Below the pieces are notes generated by a model. The model saw only the letters and a program-made list of their open reading frames with translations. It searched no databases and was not told the origin of the DNA. From DATGFB01 sp032160545 (lineage in GTDB: Bacteria > Actinomycetota > Actinomycetes > Mycobacteriales > Jatrophihabitantaceae), in contig JAVHVN010000111.1 of NCBI GenBank assembly GCA_032160545.1, positions 1 to 32,464 on the forward strand: 32,464 nt of DNA, read 5' to 3'. The number at the start of each line of letters is the position of its first letter. Positions within the stretch are counted from its first letter, which is position 1. Below, in pieces: positions 6,932 through 14,573 of the stretch. The translations under genes and the position numbers were made by a program.

Positions 6932-8456
6932 CCAACCCCCGGCAGACAGCTCTGAGACCGCCGGCCAGATACCACGCGTGGGGAGATCGTCCTTCCTGCG
7001 TCGGCACCTGACGATCATCCTGCTGAGCGCCGTCGCCGTCACGGCAGGTGCGTTGGCCTATGACCTGAGCAAGTCCTCGAACTACACGGCACACGCGCGG
7101 GTGCTGATCCAGCCGCTCGTCCTGCCCGGCGACGTCGTGCGGACGCCCGACATGGGCACCCAGAAGGCCGTCGCCACGTCACAGGTGGTCCTGTCGGATG
7201 CCGCGAAGGCGCTACACCTTCCCGTGTCGACGATCGACTCCGCCACGACGGTCGTGGTGCCCGTCGACGCCGACCTGCTGGTGTTCGGCTACAGCGCGTC
7301 CGACGCGCAGGCCGCGCGCGACGGAGCGACCGCGGTCGCGAACGCGTACGTCGCGCACACCAACGGCCGGACCCCGGCGCCGGCACGGGTACGGACCGAC
7401 GTGCCGAGCGTGCCGGGATTGCAGGCGACCGTCATCTCCAGCGCCGGTGTGCCCTCGGCGCCGTCGTCGCCGAACCTGGTGCTCAACGTGCTCGCGGGCG
7501 CCGCCGTCGGCCTTCTCCTCGGCCTGCTGGCTGCGTTCGCGACCGACCGCGCCGGCACTCGCATCCGCAGCGTGGCGCGCTGGCAGGACGTCACCGGAGT
7601 GCCCGTCCTGCTCGCCCGCCGACGGGGCTGGCGACCCGATCCCCTCGACGGCGTGGCCTCGCTCGACGGCCTCGCGCCCGATGCCGGCATCGACCACGCG
7701 CGGATCCGGATCAGCCGGACCATGCCCGAGACGGCCGGCGTCCTGCTCGTCACGAGTTGCCGCGATCACCCGCTCGGCGCCGTCGTGCCCCGCCAGCTCG
7801 CGGTCGCGTTCGCGTGGGCCGGACGACGGACCGTACTGATCGAGCCGGCGGAGTCAGCCGACCCTGCCGCCCGCCGCGACAGCGTGCCCAGCGTGCCCAG
7901 CGTGCCCAGCGTGCCCAGCGCCGCCAACGCAAAGGCGACGCCGAGGACGCGGACCCGGCCCGGGCCGGTGCGCATCGTCGCCTCGTGGGCGATGACCGAT
8001 CGCGGCTGCCAGGCGTACGCAGAGCCGGAAACCACGGCAGAGCTGCGCGCGCTGATCGCGGAGCTGGCGAGTGTCGCCGATGTCGTCGTCCTCGCAGCTC
8101 CGCCGATGAACCGCGGTCTCCTGGCGCTCGACGTCGCCGCGGTCGCCTCTGTCGCGGTGCTTTCCGACGACGCAGCGACTGCCCGCCGAGGTGCGTCGCT
8201 GGCAGCGATCAGCGAACTGGGCGACGAGGGCTGCCCGGTTCGCGGCGGCGTGCTCACCGGCCTCGAACGATGGCGGCGCACGGCCACGTCATCGGCAACC
8301 GCGCGCACGACGCCCGCGCCTGCCCGCGAGCGGCCGACGACCCAAGAGCTGGGAGCCGGCCGCTCGTTGCCCCGCCAGGACGGCCTGACAACCGAGACCC
8401 CGCAATCCGTCAACCACGTCCGGGTGCCGACGTCCACGGCAAACGGCCGGGACTGA
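6924..8456 (+). CDS. Wzz-like chain-length determinant with a degenerate BY-kinase-like C-terminal domain
   Basis: The protein has 510 residues. A first transmembrane helix at about 29-46 is followed by the Wzz-type extracytoplasmic start (SSNYTAHARVLIQP), and a second helix lies at about 184-206. Past it, a cytoplasmic half resembles the bacterial tyrosine kinase/ParA-like fold: RISRTMPETAGVLLVTS, then RRTVLIEPAE in the Walker A' position and VADVVVLAAPP in the Walker B position. The expected P-loop (GxGKS/T) is replaced by SCRDHPLGAVV (about 278-288), so ATP binding looks lost. A V-P-S tandem repeat (residues 320-332) and a basic, Pro-rich stretch interrupt this domain. The role is probably to set polymer length with the polymerase just upstream. 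ATG 6924 has AGGAG in good position and overlaps the previous stop by 8 bp. Confidence 0.75.
   Translation: MVDQPPADSSETAGQIPRVGRSSFLRRHLTIILLSAVAVTAGALAYDLSKSSNYTAHARVLIQPLVLPGDVVRTPDMGTQKAVATSQVVLSDAAKALHLPVSTIDSATTVVVPVDADLLVFGYSASDAQAARDGATAVANAYVAHTNGRTPAPARVRTDVPSVPGLQATVISSAGVPSAPSSPNLVLNVLAGAAVGLLLGLLAAFATDRAGTRIRSVARWQDVTGVPVLLARRRGWRPDPLDGVASLDGLAPDAGIDHARIRISRTMPETAGVLLVTSCRDHPLGAVVPRQLAVAFAWAGRRTVLIEPAESADPAARRDSVPSVPSVPSVPSAANAKATPRTRTRPGPVRIVASWAMTDRGCQAYAEPETTAELRALIAELASVADVVVLAAPPMNRGLLALDVAAVASVAVLSDDAATARRGASLAAISELGDEGCPVRGGVLTGLERWRRTATSSATARTTPAPARERPTTQELGAGRSLPRQDGLTTETPQSVNHVRVPTSTANGRD
7884..7919 (+). repeat. In-frame 9-bp tandem repeat, four copies (GTGCCCAGC)
   Basis: Four perfect consecutive copies of GTGCCCAGC occupy 7884-7919, preceded by a partial AGC. 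In the Wzz-like reading frame they encode Val-Pro-Ser four times. The unit is a multiple of three, so copy-number change would alter length without shifting the frame. Confidence 0.95.
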
Positions 8457-8485
8457 GCAGCGCACGCATGACAAGAGGAGTCACG

Positions 8486-9547
8486 ATGACGATGTCCATC
8501 TCGGCAGCCTGGGAACATCCGGTCCGGGTCGCGCTGATCGGCTACGGGTACTGGGGACGCAACCTGGCCCGCAACGTCGTGGCTGCCGCCAACCTCGAAC
8601 TGGTGGCCATCTGCGAGTCCGACGGTGCCTCGCGGGCTGCGGCAGGATCGGCCTTGCCCAACACCCGGCTGTACGACAACGTCGACGACGTTCTCGACGA
8701 CGCCGACGTCGAGGCGTTCTTGATCGCGACTCCGGCCGTCCGACACGCCGAGATCGCGATGGCCGCCCTGCAGTCCCGACGGCACGTCTTCGTCGAGAAG
8801 CCGCTGGCGACGTCCCTGGAGGACTGCGAGCTGATGGTGAAGCTCGCGGAGCGCCAGCGCGTCACGCTCATGGTGGGGCACACGTTCCTGTACTCCGCAC
8901 CGTTGCGGCGACTGCACCGCTACATCGCCGAGGGCGAACTCGGCAGCGTGCAGTACCTGTACTCCCAGCGGCTGAGCCTCGGCAGGATTCGACGCGACTG
9001 CAATGCGCTCTGGAACTTCGGGCCGCACGACATCTCGATCATGCTGTACCTGCTCGGCGAGCGGCCGGTCGAGGTCTCGGCACGGTCGTACTCCTTCATC
9101 GGCAAGGGCATTGACGACGTCTGCTTCGCGAGCCTCACGTTCGGCTCCGGCATCGTCGGCAATTTCCAGTGCAGCTGGATCGATCCGCGCAAGGTCCGGC
9201 TGGTGACGGTCGTCGGCGATCGCAAGATGGCGATCTACGACGACGTCTCCCCGGACCAGAAGCTGCAGCTCGCCGACGCCGGTGTCGCACCGGACCTGCA
9301 TCGCACGATGGGCGAGTTCGACAGCCTGGGCGAGTTCCAGTGGCGCACCCGCGTCGGTGACCTGCTCATCCCGCACATCCCGATGACCGAGCCGCTGCTG
9401 GTCGAGATGGAGGCATTCGGCGACGCGTGCCGGACGGGTACCCGGCCGCTGACCGACGGCAGGCACGGGCGCGACGTCGTTCGGATCCTCGCGGCACTCG
9501 ACGAGTCGGCGGCCAGAAGAGGAGCACCGGTCGAGGTGCGATGGTGA
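8486..9547 (+). CDS. Second Gfo/Idh/MocA family sugar oxidoreductase
   Basis: The protein has 353 residues. The Rossmann motif is VALIGYGYWGRN (about 14-25), the EKP motif is VEKPLATS, and the catalytic-region segment is GPHDISIMLYLLGERP. It is clearly homologous to the 247-1335 product along its whole length: both have VTLM-GHTF, the S-W-DP-KVR--TVVG stretch and K-MA-Y-D. The sequences differ throughout, so the duplication is old. It probably oxidises or reduces another nucleotide sugar of the same polymer, or reduces the 3-keto product; the sequence does not decide. I chose ATG 8486 because AAGAGGAG lies five bases before it; an in-frame ATG at 8468 lacks a ribosome site. The gap from the Wzz stop is 29 bp, and the next gene's ATG overlaps its stop. 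Confidence 0.85.
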   Translation: MTMSISAAWEHPVRVALIGYGYWGRNLARNVVAAANLELVAICESDGASRAAAGSALPNTRLYDNVDDVLDDADVEAFLIATPAVRHAEIAMAALQSRRHVFVEKPLATSLEDCELMVKLAERQRVTLMVGHTFLYSAPLRRLHRYIAEGELGSVQYLYSQRLSLGRIRRDCNALWNFGPHDISIMLYLLGERPVEVSARSYSFIGKGIDDVCFASLTFGSGIVGNFQCSWIDPRKVRLVTVVGDRKMAIYDDVSPDQKLQLADAGVAPDLHRTMGEFDSLGEFQWRTRVGDLLIPHIPMTEPLLVEMEAFGDACRTGTRPLTDGRHGRDVVRILAALDESAARRGAPVEVRW

Positions 9548-10824
9548 GGAACGCAACCCGCGCTCGTCCCCACGTGCTCGTCATCGACGCCAACAACCCG
9601 GTGCCGCGCGACCGGAGGGTGTGGCTGCAGTGCCGTGCCCTCGCCGGCCACGGCATCGACGTCTCGGTGATCTGCCCCGGCCCGGCCCCGCTCGCGCGGT
9701 ACGAGGAGATCGACGGGGTGCAGGTGCACCGGTACTCCACGTCGCGGACGTCCTCGGCGACGCGCGCCTACTTCGCCGACTACGTGCTGTCGTTGCTGCG
9801 CACGCTCCGGCTCGCGATCCGGATCTGGCGGCGCCATCGCTTCGACGTGATCCAGACCTGCAACCCGCCGGACACGTACTTCGTCGTCGCATCGCTGTTC
9901 CGGCTCGCCGGCGCACGGTTCGTGTTCGACCAGCACGACCTCAGCCCCGAGATCTACACCGACCGGTTCACCCCGGCCTCGCGCTCGGTGCTGCGGGTGC
10001 TGACCGCGCTGGAACGGATGAGCCATCGCCGCGCGGACCACGTGCTGACCGTGAACGAGTCGTGCCGCGAGCTGCTGCTCTCCCGAACTCGCACCGCACC
10101 CGAGCGCCTGACCGTCGTCCGGACCGGTCCCGAGCTGGCCCGGCTGCGGGTCGGCCCACCCATCGACGAGCTGCGCAACGGGCGGCGCTACCTGTGTGCC
10201 TATCTGGGGGTGATGGGCCCGCAGGACGGTGTGCAGCTGGTGCTGGAGGCCGCGCGGGAGATCGTCCACGGCATGGGCCGCGACGACATCCAGTTCGTCC
10301 TGATGGGCGACGGCGACCGCTTCCCCGAACTGCAGCGGCTGGCCGCAGAACTCGACATCGAGCCGTGGCTGACGTTCACCGGCTTCGCCGACGACGAGAC
10401 GATCTGCCGCTACCTGTCGACGAGCGACCTCGGCCTGCAGCCGGACCAGCTCACCCCGTTCACGGATCTCTGCAGCATGGTCAAGACCATCGAGTACATG
10501 GCGTTCGGGCTGCCGGTCGTGACCTTCGACCTGAAGGAGACCCGGCGGTCGGCCGCCGGCGCCGCGCGCTACGTCGCGGTGGAATCGCCGGCGGCCTACG
10601 CCAAGGCCATCGTGGACCTGCTCGACGACCAGGACCTGCGCGCGTCCATGTCGCGGGTTGCGACGCAGCGTGCGCGTGCTGAACTGTCCTGGCAGCGACA
10701 GGCGCCGATCTACCTCCAGGTGATGCGCTCGGTCATCCAGGGCTCCCGGTCGCGCCGAGGGTCACCCGGTGGCGTCGAGCGAATCGATCCGGCTGAGCAG
10801 GTCACCGGCCTTGTGGAGCGGTGA
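9541..10824 (+). CDS. GT4-family (GT-B fold) glycosyltransferase
   Basis: The protein has 427 residues. The N-terminal GT-B acceptor domain begins HVLVIDANNPVPRDRRVWLQ. The C-terminal domain has the donor-site pattern SMVKTIEYMAFGLPVVTFDL followed by KETRRSAAGAA, corresponding to the E-x7-E region of retaining family 4 glycosyltransferases. It would add a sugar to the growing lipid-linked repeat at the cytoplasmic side of the membrane. It is the only ordinary glycosyltransferase in the operon, so the repeat unit is either very short or other transferases are encoded elsewhere. ATG 9541 has GAGG 4-5 bases before it and overlaps the previous stop by 7 bp. Its last 63 bases overlap the end of the convergent beta-helix gene. 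Confidence 0.9.
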   Translation: MVRNATRARPHVLVIDANNPVPRDRRVWLQCRALAGHGIDVSVICPGPAPLARYEEIDGVQVHRYSTSRTSSATRAYFADYVLSLLRTLRLAIRIWRRHRFDVIQTCNPPDTYFVVASLFRLAGARFVFDQHDLSPEIYTDRFTPASRSVLRVLTALERMSHRRADHVLTVNESCRELLLSRTRTAPERLTVVRTGPELARLRVGPPIDELRNGRRYLCAYLGVMGPQDGVQLVLEAAREIVHGMGRDDIQFVLMGDGDRFPELQRLAAELDIEPWLTFTGFADDETICRYLSTSDLGLQPDQLTPFTDLCSMVKTIEYMAFGLPVVTFDLKETRRSAAGAARYVAVESPAAYAKAIVDLLDDQDLRASMSRVATQRARAELSWQRQAPIYLQVMRSVIQGSRSRRGSPGGVERIDPAEQVTGLVER

Positions 10825-12921
10825 GCCGGCTCCGGAGCACGCGGAGCACGACGGGGTGAGGTTCATCCCGGTGACCGCCGCGTACGACGGAGCGTTCGTG
10901 CTCGGCAGCGGCCCGGCGAAACCAGGCTGCTGCTGCGTCCCGCCCGGCACCGCATCCCCGCCCCACCACACATTGCCGCTCGCGGTGGAGAACACCGAAC
11001 CCGAAGCGAAGTACCCGTTGTAGAAGATCGAGTTCGTCACCGAGTGACCCGAGCCCGAGAGATCCACCTTGCCGTGACTGTTCAGGCCGGTGTTGGGCTT
11101 GTCGGTCATGTACGACGTGACGTTCTGGATCTTCCACCCGCCCGGCGTCGAGGTCTTCGACGAGATCGAGTCACCCACGATGGAGTGGTCGAGCACGTTG
11201 AGGAACAGCGAGTTGGACACCACCACGTTGTCGAAGCTGGTGAGGTTCTGGTCGCCCGGGTACACGCCCTGGGCCAGGAACGGGCCGAAGACGTCGTGGT
11301 CGACGGTCAGGTTCTTCTGATCCAGGCCACCACCCCAGATCTGGATGCCGTCGACGTGCGTGCAGTTCTGGCTCGCGATGCTCTGCGCGCCGGCGTTGAA
11401 CCCGAAGCCGGCCCACTGCGGGTGCTCCCGGTGTTCGTACAGCCACGAGTCCCGGACCGTGATGTTGTACATCGCGGCGTGGCTGTTGTTGTTCATCGAG
11501 CCGGTGTAGCGATCCTGGATCGCGTCCTGGCCGTTGTCGTGGATCAGGTCGCGCTCGATCGTGATGTCGTGACCGGCCAGCGAGATGCCCTCACCGTCGG
11601 ACTTGTAGCCGTACGCCCAGGTGCCGTACGTGCCGTTGTCGAAGAGTTCGAGGTTGCGCAGCGTCACGAACGACGTGCTGTCGCTCGCGAGGTCGACACC
11701 GGACTGCGCTCCGTAGACCATGATGCCGCTGCGGTGGCCGCCGTCGATCACGACGTGGCTCGAGCCGGGAATCGAGATTCCGGCCGAGCGGGCCGTTCCG
11801 GTCGGCGAGTAACTCGACTGGTCGCAGTACGGCAGCGCGGTGCTCCGGCCGCCGAACACCACCGCGGTTCCGTTGTGCCCGGCATCCGAAGCCAACCGGA
11901 TCGTGATCGGGGCGGCGGCGGTACCGCTGGCGCGCACGGCCAGCTGCGTCTGGTACTGCATACCGCACGCAACCCCGGGACGGGACGACGCGAAGTCGTA
12001 GTTGGACCCGCAGGAGCTCGACCCGCCGTCGATCAGGATCTGGTCACCCGGACGGACGACCGACCAGTTGATGTTCGCCAGTTCGTTCCAGCCAGTGGCC
12101 CACGACTTGCCGTCGCCGTTGCTGCCGTTGCGCGACACGTACCAGGTCGCGCCGGTGGAGGTGGGCGCCGCACTCGTGGTCGGTGAGCTGGTCGGGGTGC
12201 TGCTCGCGCTCGTCGGCGAAGCGCTCGTCGGCGCGGCGCTCGACGACGCGGACGTCGTCGGTGTGGTCGGTGTGGTCGAGGTCGGTGCGGTGGAGGTCGT
12301 CGGCGCCGTCGGCGCCGCGGCATCGGCGATGGCGAAGTCGTCGACGGTCAGAGTGCCGACCGACTGCAGGCTCAGCCCGAAGCTCAGCCGCGCGGCGTCG
12401 CTGGGCAGCGCTGCCGTCGTGTACCGGCTCTGTGCCCAGGTCGAGCTCGTCGCGATCGTCGAGCTGTTGAACCAGAACACCCACGAGCCGGTGCTCTTGC
12501 TCTGGTACCAGCCGACCCACTGCACCTTGCCGGACGCCTTGTACCAACCGCTCAGCGAGTACTGGTGACCGGCCGAGACGGCCGGAGCGCAGCCGGACGT
12601 GCCCATCTGCACGGCCAGGCGCTGCGCGCCCGACGAGTAGGACGAGATGGACACCTTCTCGGCGTACGTGCCGGAGTGGGCATCGGTCGTGCGGGCAACG
12701 GTGTGGGTGTTGGTTCCCCAGCCGTTGGCCTGCCAGCAGCTGGGGACTCCGTTCGTCGCCTGCTCGAGCGAGGGGTTGGTCACGCTCGCCGCCGTGGCGG
12801 CTTGACCCGTCGTGACGCTGACGAGCAGGGCGAGGGGGACCACAAGAGCGGACAGCAGCACCGTCCAACGCAGGGTGTGGCGGTTTCGGGCACGCGCGTG
12901 TCTAGGGCTGGTGGGGGTCAC
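10762..12921 (-). CDS. Secreted right-handed parallel beta-helix protein with N-terminal carbohydrate-binding-like domain
   Basis: The protein has about 719 residues. A basic N-region and hydrophobic core (TVLLSALVVPLALLVSV) followed by TGQAATAA make a Sec signal peptide. Residues from about 45 to 200 form a beta-sandwich resembling CBM4/9-type domains (NPSLEQ start, WYKASGKVQWVGWY, ending LTVDDFAIADA). A Thr/Ser/Pro-rich linker of about 60 residues leads to a beta-helix domain that opens TWYVSRNGSNGDGKSW and has repeated coils such as SHVVIDGGHRSGIMV, DITIERDLIHDNG and ENLTVDHDVF-like turns. This layout is seen in polysaccharide lyases, glycosidases and epimerases. No specific catalytic signature is certain. 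I prefer GTG 12921 (AGGAG ten bases upstream) over the in-frame GTG 12948, which has no ribosome site. Facing the EPS operon, it may modify or cut that polymer. Confidence 0.8.
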   Translation of the reverse strand: MTPTSPRHARARNRHTLRWTVLLSALVVPLALLVSVTTGQAATAASVTNPSLEQATNGVPSCWQANGWGTNTHTVARTTDAHSGTYAEKVSISSYSSGAQRLAVQMGTSGCAPAVSAGHQYSLSGWYKASGKVQWVGWYQSKSTGSWVFWFNSSTIATSSTWAQSRYTTAALPSDAARLSFGLSLQSVGTLTVDDFAIADAAAPTAPTTSTAPTSTTPTTPTTSASSSAAPTSASPTSASSTPTSSPTTSAAPTSTGATWYVSRNGSNGDGKSWATGWNELANINWSVVRPGDQILIDGGSSSCGSNYDFASSRPGVACGMQYQTQLAVRASGTAAAPITIRLASDAGHNGTAVVFGGRSTALPYCDQSSYSPTGTARSAGISIPGSSHVVIDGGHRSGIMVYGAQSGVDLASDSTSFVTLRNLELFDNGTYGTWAYGYKSDGEGISLAGHDITIERDLIHDNGQDAIQDRYTGSMNNNSHAAMYNITVRDSWLYEHREHPQWAGFGFNAGAQSIASQNCTHVDGIQIWGGGLDQKNLTVDHDVFGPFLAQGVYPGDQNLTSFDNVVVSNSLFLNVLDHSIVGDSISSKTSTPGGWKIQNVTSYMTDKPNTGLNSHGKVDLSGSGHSVTNSIFYNGYFASGSVFSTASGNVWWGGDAVPGGTQQQPGFAGPLPSTNAPSYAAVTGMNLTPSCSACSGAGSPLHKAGDLLSRIDSLDATG

Positions 12922-12948
12922 TGGAAGAGCACTCCTAGGCCGGCTCAC

Positions 12949-13409
12949 CTGTCGTGCGCCGGATGTCGGGTGCCCGCGGCGGCCGACTCAGGCCATCGCG
13001 GACATCGGCGGTCAGTTCCCCCGAACAAACATGTCGTCAGCATCGGCTGACGACGACGGAACTTTAACGCATCGTTCATCCGCCCGAATCCGAGTGGTCC
13101 GCGGCCGGTGGTGCGGTGCAACGCGCAGGCCCGTGAACCCAGGGGTGCGAGGTCCGCCGTGCGATGTGACACAGCCGGACGGACTCGGCGAGCGCTTCTG
13201 CGTTCCAGGCGGTCATGGCCGGCCACCTGGCACGGGGCGGCGAGCAACGCGCATCATGGAGGCTCGACAGTGTGTAGGCGGCGGTCCCGGCGTGCCGCTG
13301 ACCGGGGACGTACCCCCGGGGCCAGGACGACACAACGACTGTGCAGCCTGCCCGCCGGAGCAGTGAGCGCGTGACGAACGGTGCGGGAATGAGCGCGAAC
13401 GGCACGCGG
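12949..13409. other. Intergenic region between divergent beta-helix and pirin genes
   Basis: About 460 bp with no credible gene. Short open frames on both strands have no ribosome sites and no recognisable protein. It contains the 13033-13054 dyad and a smaller GC hairpin (CCGGGG 13302-13307, CCCCGG 13314-13319). It should hold the promoters of both divergent genes; on the minus strand no clear -35/-10 pair stands out. Confidence 0.6.
13033..13054. promoter_or_regulatory. Perfect 9-bp inverted repeat upstream of the beta-helix gene
   Basis: GTCGTCAGC (13033-13041), a 4-base spacer, and GCTGACGAC (13046-13054) form a perfect dyad about 110 bp upstream of the secreted beta-helix gene and about 400 bp upstream of pirin. 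It could be a regulator site or an mRNA hairpin in the leader. No T-tract follows on either strand, so it does not look like an intrinsic terminator. Confidence 0.45.
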
Positions 13410-13447
13410 TTGAGACAGCTATAGTTGCTATCGCAATCACTTGGAGG
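13410..13447 (+). promoter_or_regulatory. Pirin promoter region with TTGC-N4-GCAA dyad
   Basis: An AT-richer patch precedes the pirin gene. TTGAGA (13410-13415) and TATAGT (13420-13425) are candidate promoter elements, though their spacing does not make a canonical pair with each other. TTGC-TATC-GCAA (13425-13436) is a perfect short dyad at the likely transcription start, of the size MarR-type repressors bind. GGAGG (13443-13447) is the ribosome site for ATG 13453. Confidence 0.4.
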
Positions 13448-13452
13448 CAGTC

Positions 13453-14424
13453 ATGCCGGCCGTCACCGCTGACACCCTGACCCTTCCCCGCGTGCCCGCT
13501 GCGACGCTCGGCGACACCGAGCGTCCCGTCCGCCAGGTCTCGACGGGACCGAAGGGCTACGAGGGCGAGGGCTTCCCCGTCACGCGCGCCTTCGCGGGCG
13601 TCTCGATGCAGGACCTCGACCCGTTCATCCACATGGATCAGATGGGTGAGGTCGACTACGCACCGGGAGAGCCCAAGGGCACGCCGTGGCACCCCCACCG
13701 CGGGTTCGAGACGGTCACTTACATGATCGACGGCACCTTCCAGCACCAGGACAGCCACGGCGGCGGCGGCGTCATCAACAACGGCGCCACCCAGTGGATG
13801 ACCGCCGGCGCCGGCATCCTGCACATCGAGACACCACCCGAGGAGCTCGTGATGTCGGGCGGCGTCTTCCACGGCCTGCAGCTGTGGGTGAACCTGCCGT
13901 CGAAGGACAAGTTCACCGCACCGCGCTACCAGTCCATCGAGGGCGGCGACTCGACGCTGGTTGCCTCGGCCGACGGCGGCGCGCTTGTGCGCATCATCGC
14001 CGGCACGATCGACGGGCACGGCGGCCCGGGGTCGACGCACACGCCGATCACGATGGCGCATGCGAGCGTCGCGCCGGGTGCGCAGGTGTCGCTGCCATGG
14101 CAGCCGGACTACAACGCGCTCGCGTACGTCCTGTCCGGCAACGGTTTCGCAGGCACCGAGCGGCGGCCCGTCCACGGTGGGCAGCTCGTCGTGTTCGGCG
14201 CGGGTGACCGGATCACGCTCGCCGCGGCCGACCAGCAGGACTCCAACAAGCCCGCCCTCGAGGTCGTGCTCATGGGCGGCCGCCCGATCCGGGAGCCCGT
14301 CGCGCACTATGGCCCGTTCGTGATGAATACCAAGGACGAGCTCGTCCAGGCGATCGAGGACTACCAGGCCGGCCGCCTGGGTGTGATCCCCGAGAACGCG
14401 CTGATGCCGCATACGGCCGGCTGA
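13453..14424 (+). CDS. Pirin family protein (bicupin)
   Basis: The protein has 323 residues, with the two-cupin pirin layout. The metal-binding set of the N-terminal cupin is intact: His80 and His82 in WHPHRGFET, and His124 and Glu126 in GILHIETP. The N-terminal RAFAG region and the C-terminal GRPIREPVAHYGPFVMNT motif are family hallmarks. Bacterial pirins are iron-binding; some act as quercetin 2,3-dioxygenases and others tune metabolic enzymes or redox responses. The role here is not indicated by neighbours, as it forms a single-gene unit with its own promoter and terminator. ATG 13453 is chosen because GGAGG lies five bases upstream; the upstream in-frame TTG at 13441 overlaps that ribosome site. 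Confidence 0.92.
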   Translation: MPAVTADTLTLPRVPAATLGDTERPVRQVSTGPKGYEGEGFPVTRAFAGVSMQDLDPFIHMDQMGEVDYAPGEPKGTPWHPHRGFETVTYMIDGTFQHQDSHGGGGVINNGATQWMTAGAGILHIETPPEELVMSGGVFHGLQLWVNLPSKDKFTAPRYQSIEGGDSTLVASADGGALVRIIAGTIDGHGGPGSTHTPITMAHASVAPGAQVSLPWQPDYNALAYVLSGNGFAGTERRPVHGGQLVVFGAGDRITLAAADQQDSNKPALEVVLMGGRPIREPVAHYGPFVMNTKDELVQAIEDYQAGRLGVIPENALMPHTAG

Positions 14425-14459
14425 GCTCCCCTCCGGCGCCGCCAGGCGCCCCCTAGACC

Positions 14460-14508
14460 GGCGCGGCCGGCCCTCCTCCCCCGAAGGGCCGGTCGCGCCG
14501 CCCTTTTC
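14460..14508 (+). terminator. Intrinsic terminator after pirin
   Basis: A 15-bp stem (14460-14474 pairing with 14485-14499, one G-T mismatch on the DNA that becomes a G-U pair) with a 10-nt loop is followed by CCCTTTTCTG. This is the clearest Rho-independent terminator in the window. It separates pirin from the PadR operon. Confidence 0.85.
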
Positions 14509-14527
14509 TGTGCCCTGGACCGAAGCC

Positions 14528-14555
14528 TACTCGGTATGTATACTCGGTATACTCG
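14528..14555. promoter_or_regulatory. PadR operator/promoter with 13-bp direct repeats
   Basis: TACTCGGTAT occurs at 14528-14537 and again at 14541-14550, a 13-bp period, with ACTCG continuing. Within it GTATAC occurs twice (around 14538 and 14547), giving local two-fold symmetry. It sits 19-46 bp before the PadR start and overlaps the likely promoter, which is where an autorepressor would bind. The PadR protein as ligand is inferred from position. Confidence 0.6.
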
Positions 14556-14573
14556 ACCCGAGAGGCTGCTCCC

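Noticed and set aside
7881..7919. CRISPR-like repeat
   Set aside because: Units are 9 bp, directly adjacent with no spacers, and encode an in-frame V-P-S repeat.
11044..12186. 380-codon open frame opposite the beta-helix gene
   Set aside because: It lies wholly over the secreted protein gene, has Val/Arg/Asp-biased composition and no recognisable domain; it is a high-GC shadow.
12922..12948. Upstream GTG start for the beta-helix protein
   Set aside because: Possible, but it has no ribosome site, while AGGAG is placed ten bases before GTG 12921; the difference is nine residues ahead of the signal peptide.
12949..13060. Cyclic-di-AMP (ydaO-type) riboswitch ahead of the secreted protein gene
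   Set aside because: A GGGGGAAC stretch is present on the minus strand, as in that riboswitch, but the other conserved blocks and the helix arrangement could not be found.
13302..13319. CCGGGG/CCCCGG hairpin in the pirin leader region
   Set aside because: A 6-bp GC stem is expected by chance at this base composition and has no T-tract or promoter overlap.
12945..13405. Small minus-strand open frames of about 100 codons between the beta-helix and pirin genes
   Set aside because: No ribosome sites, no similarity to a known family, and composition consistent with non-coding high-GC DNA.
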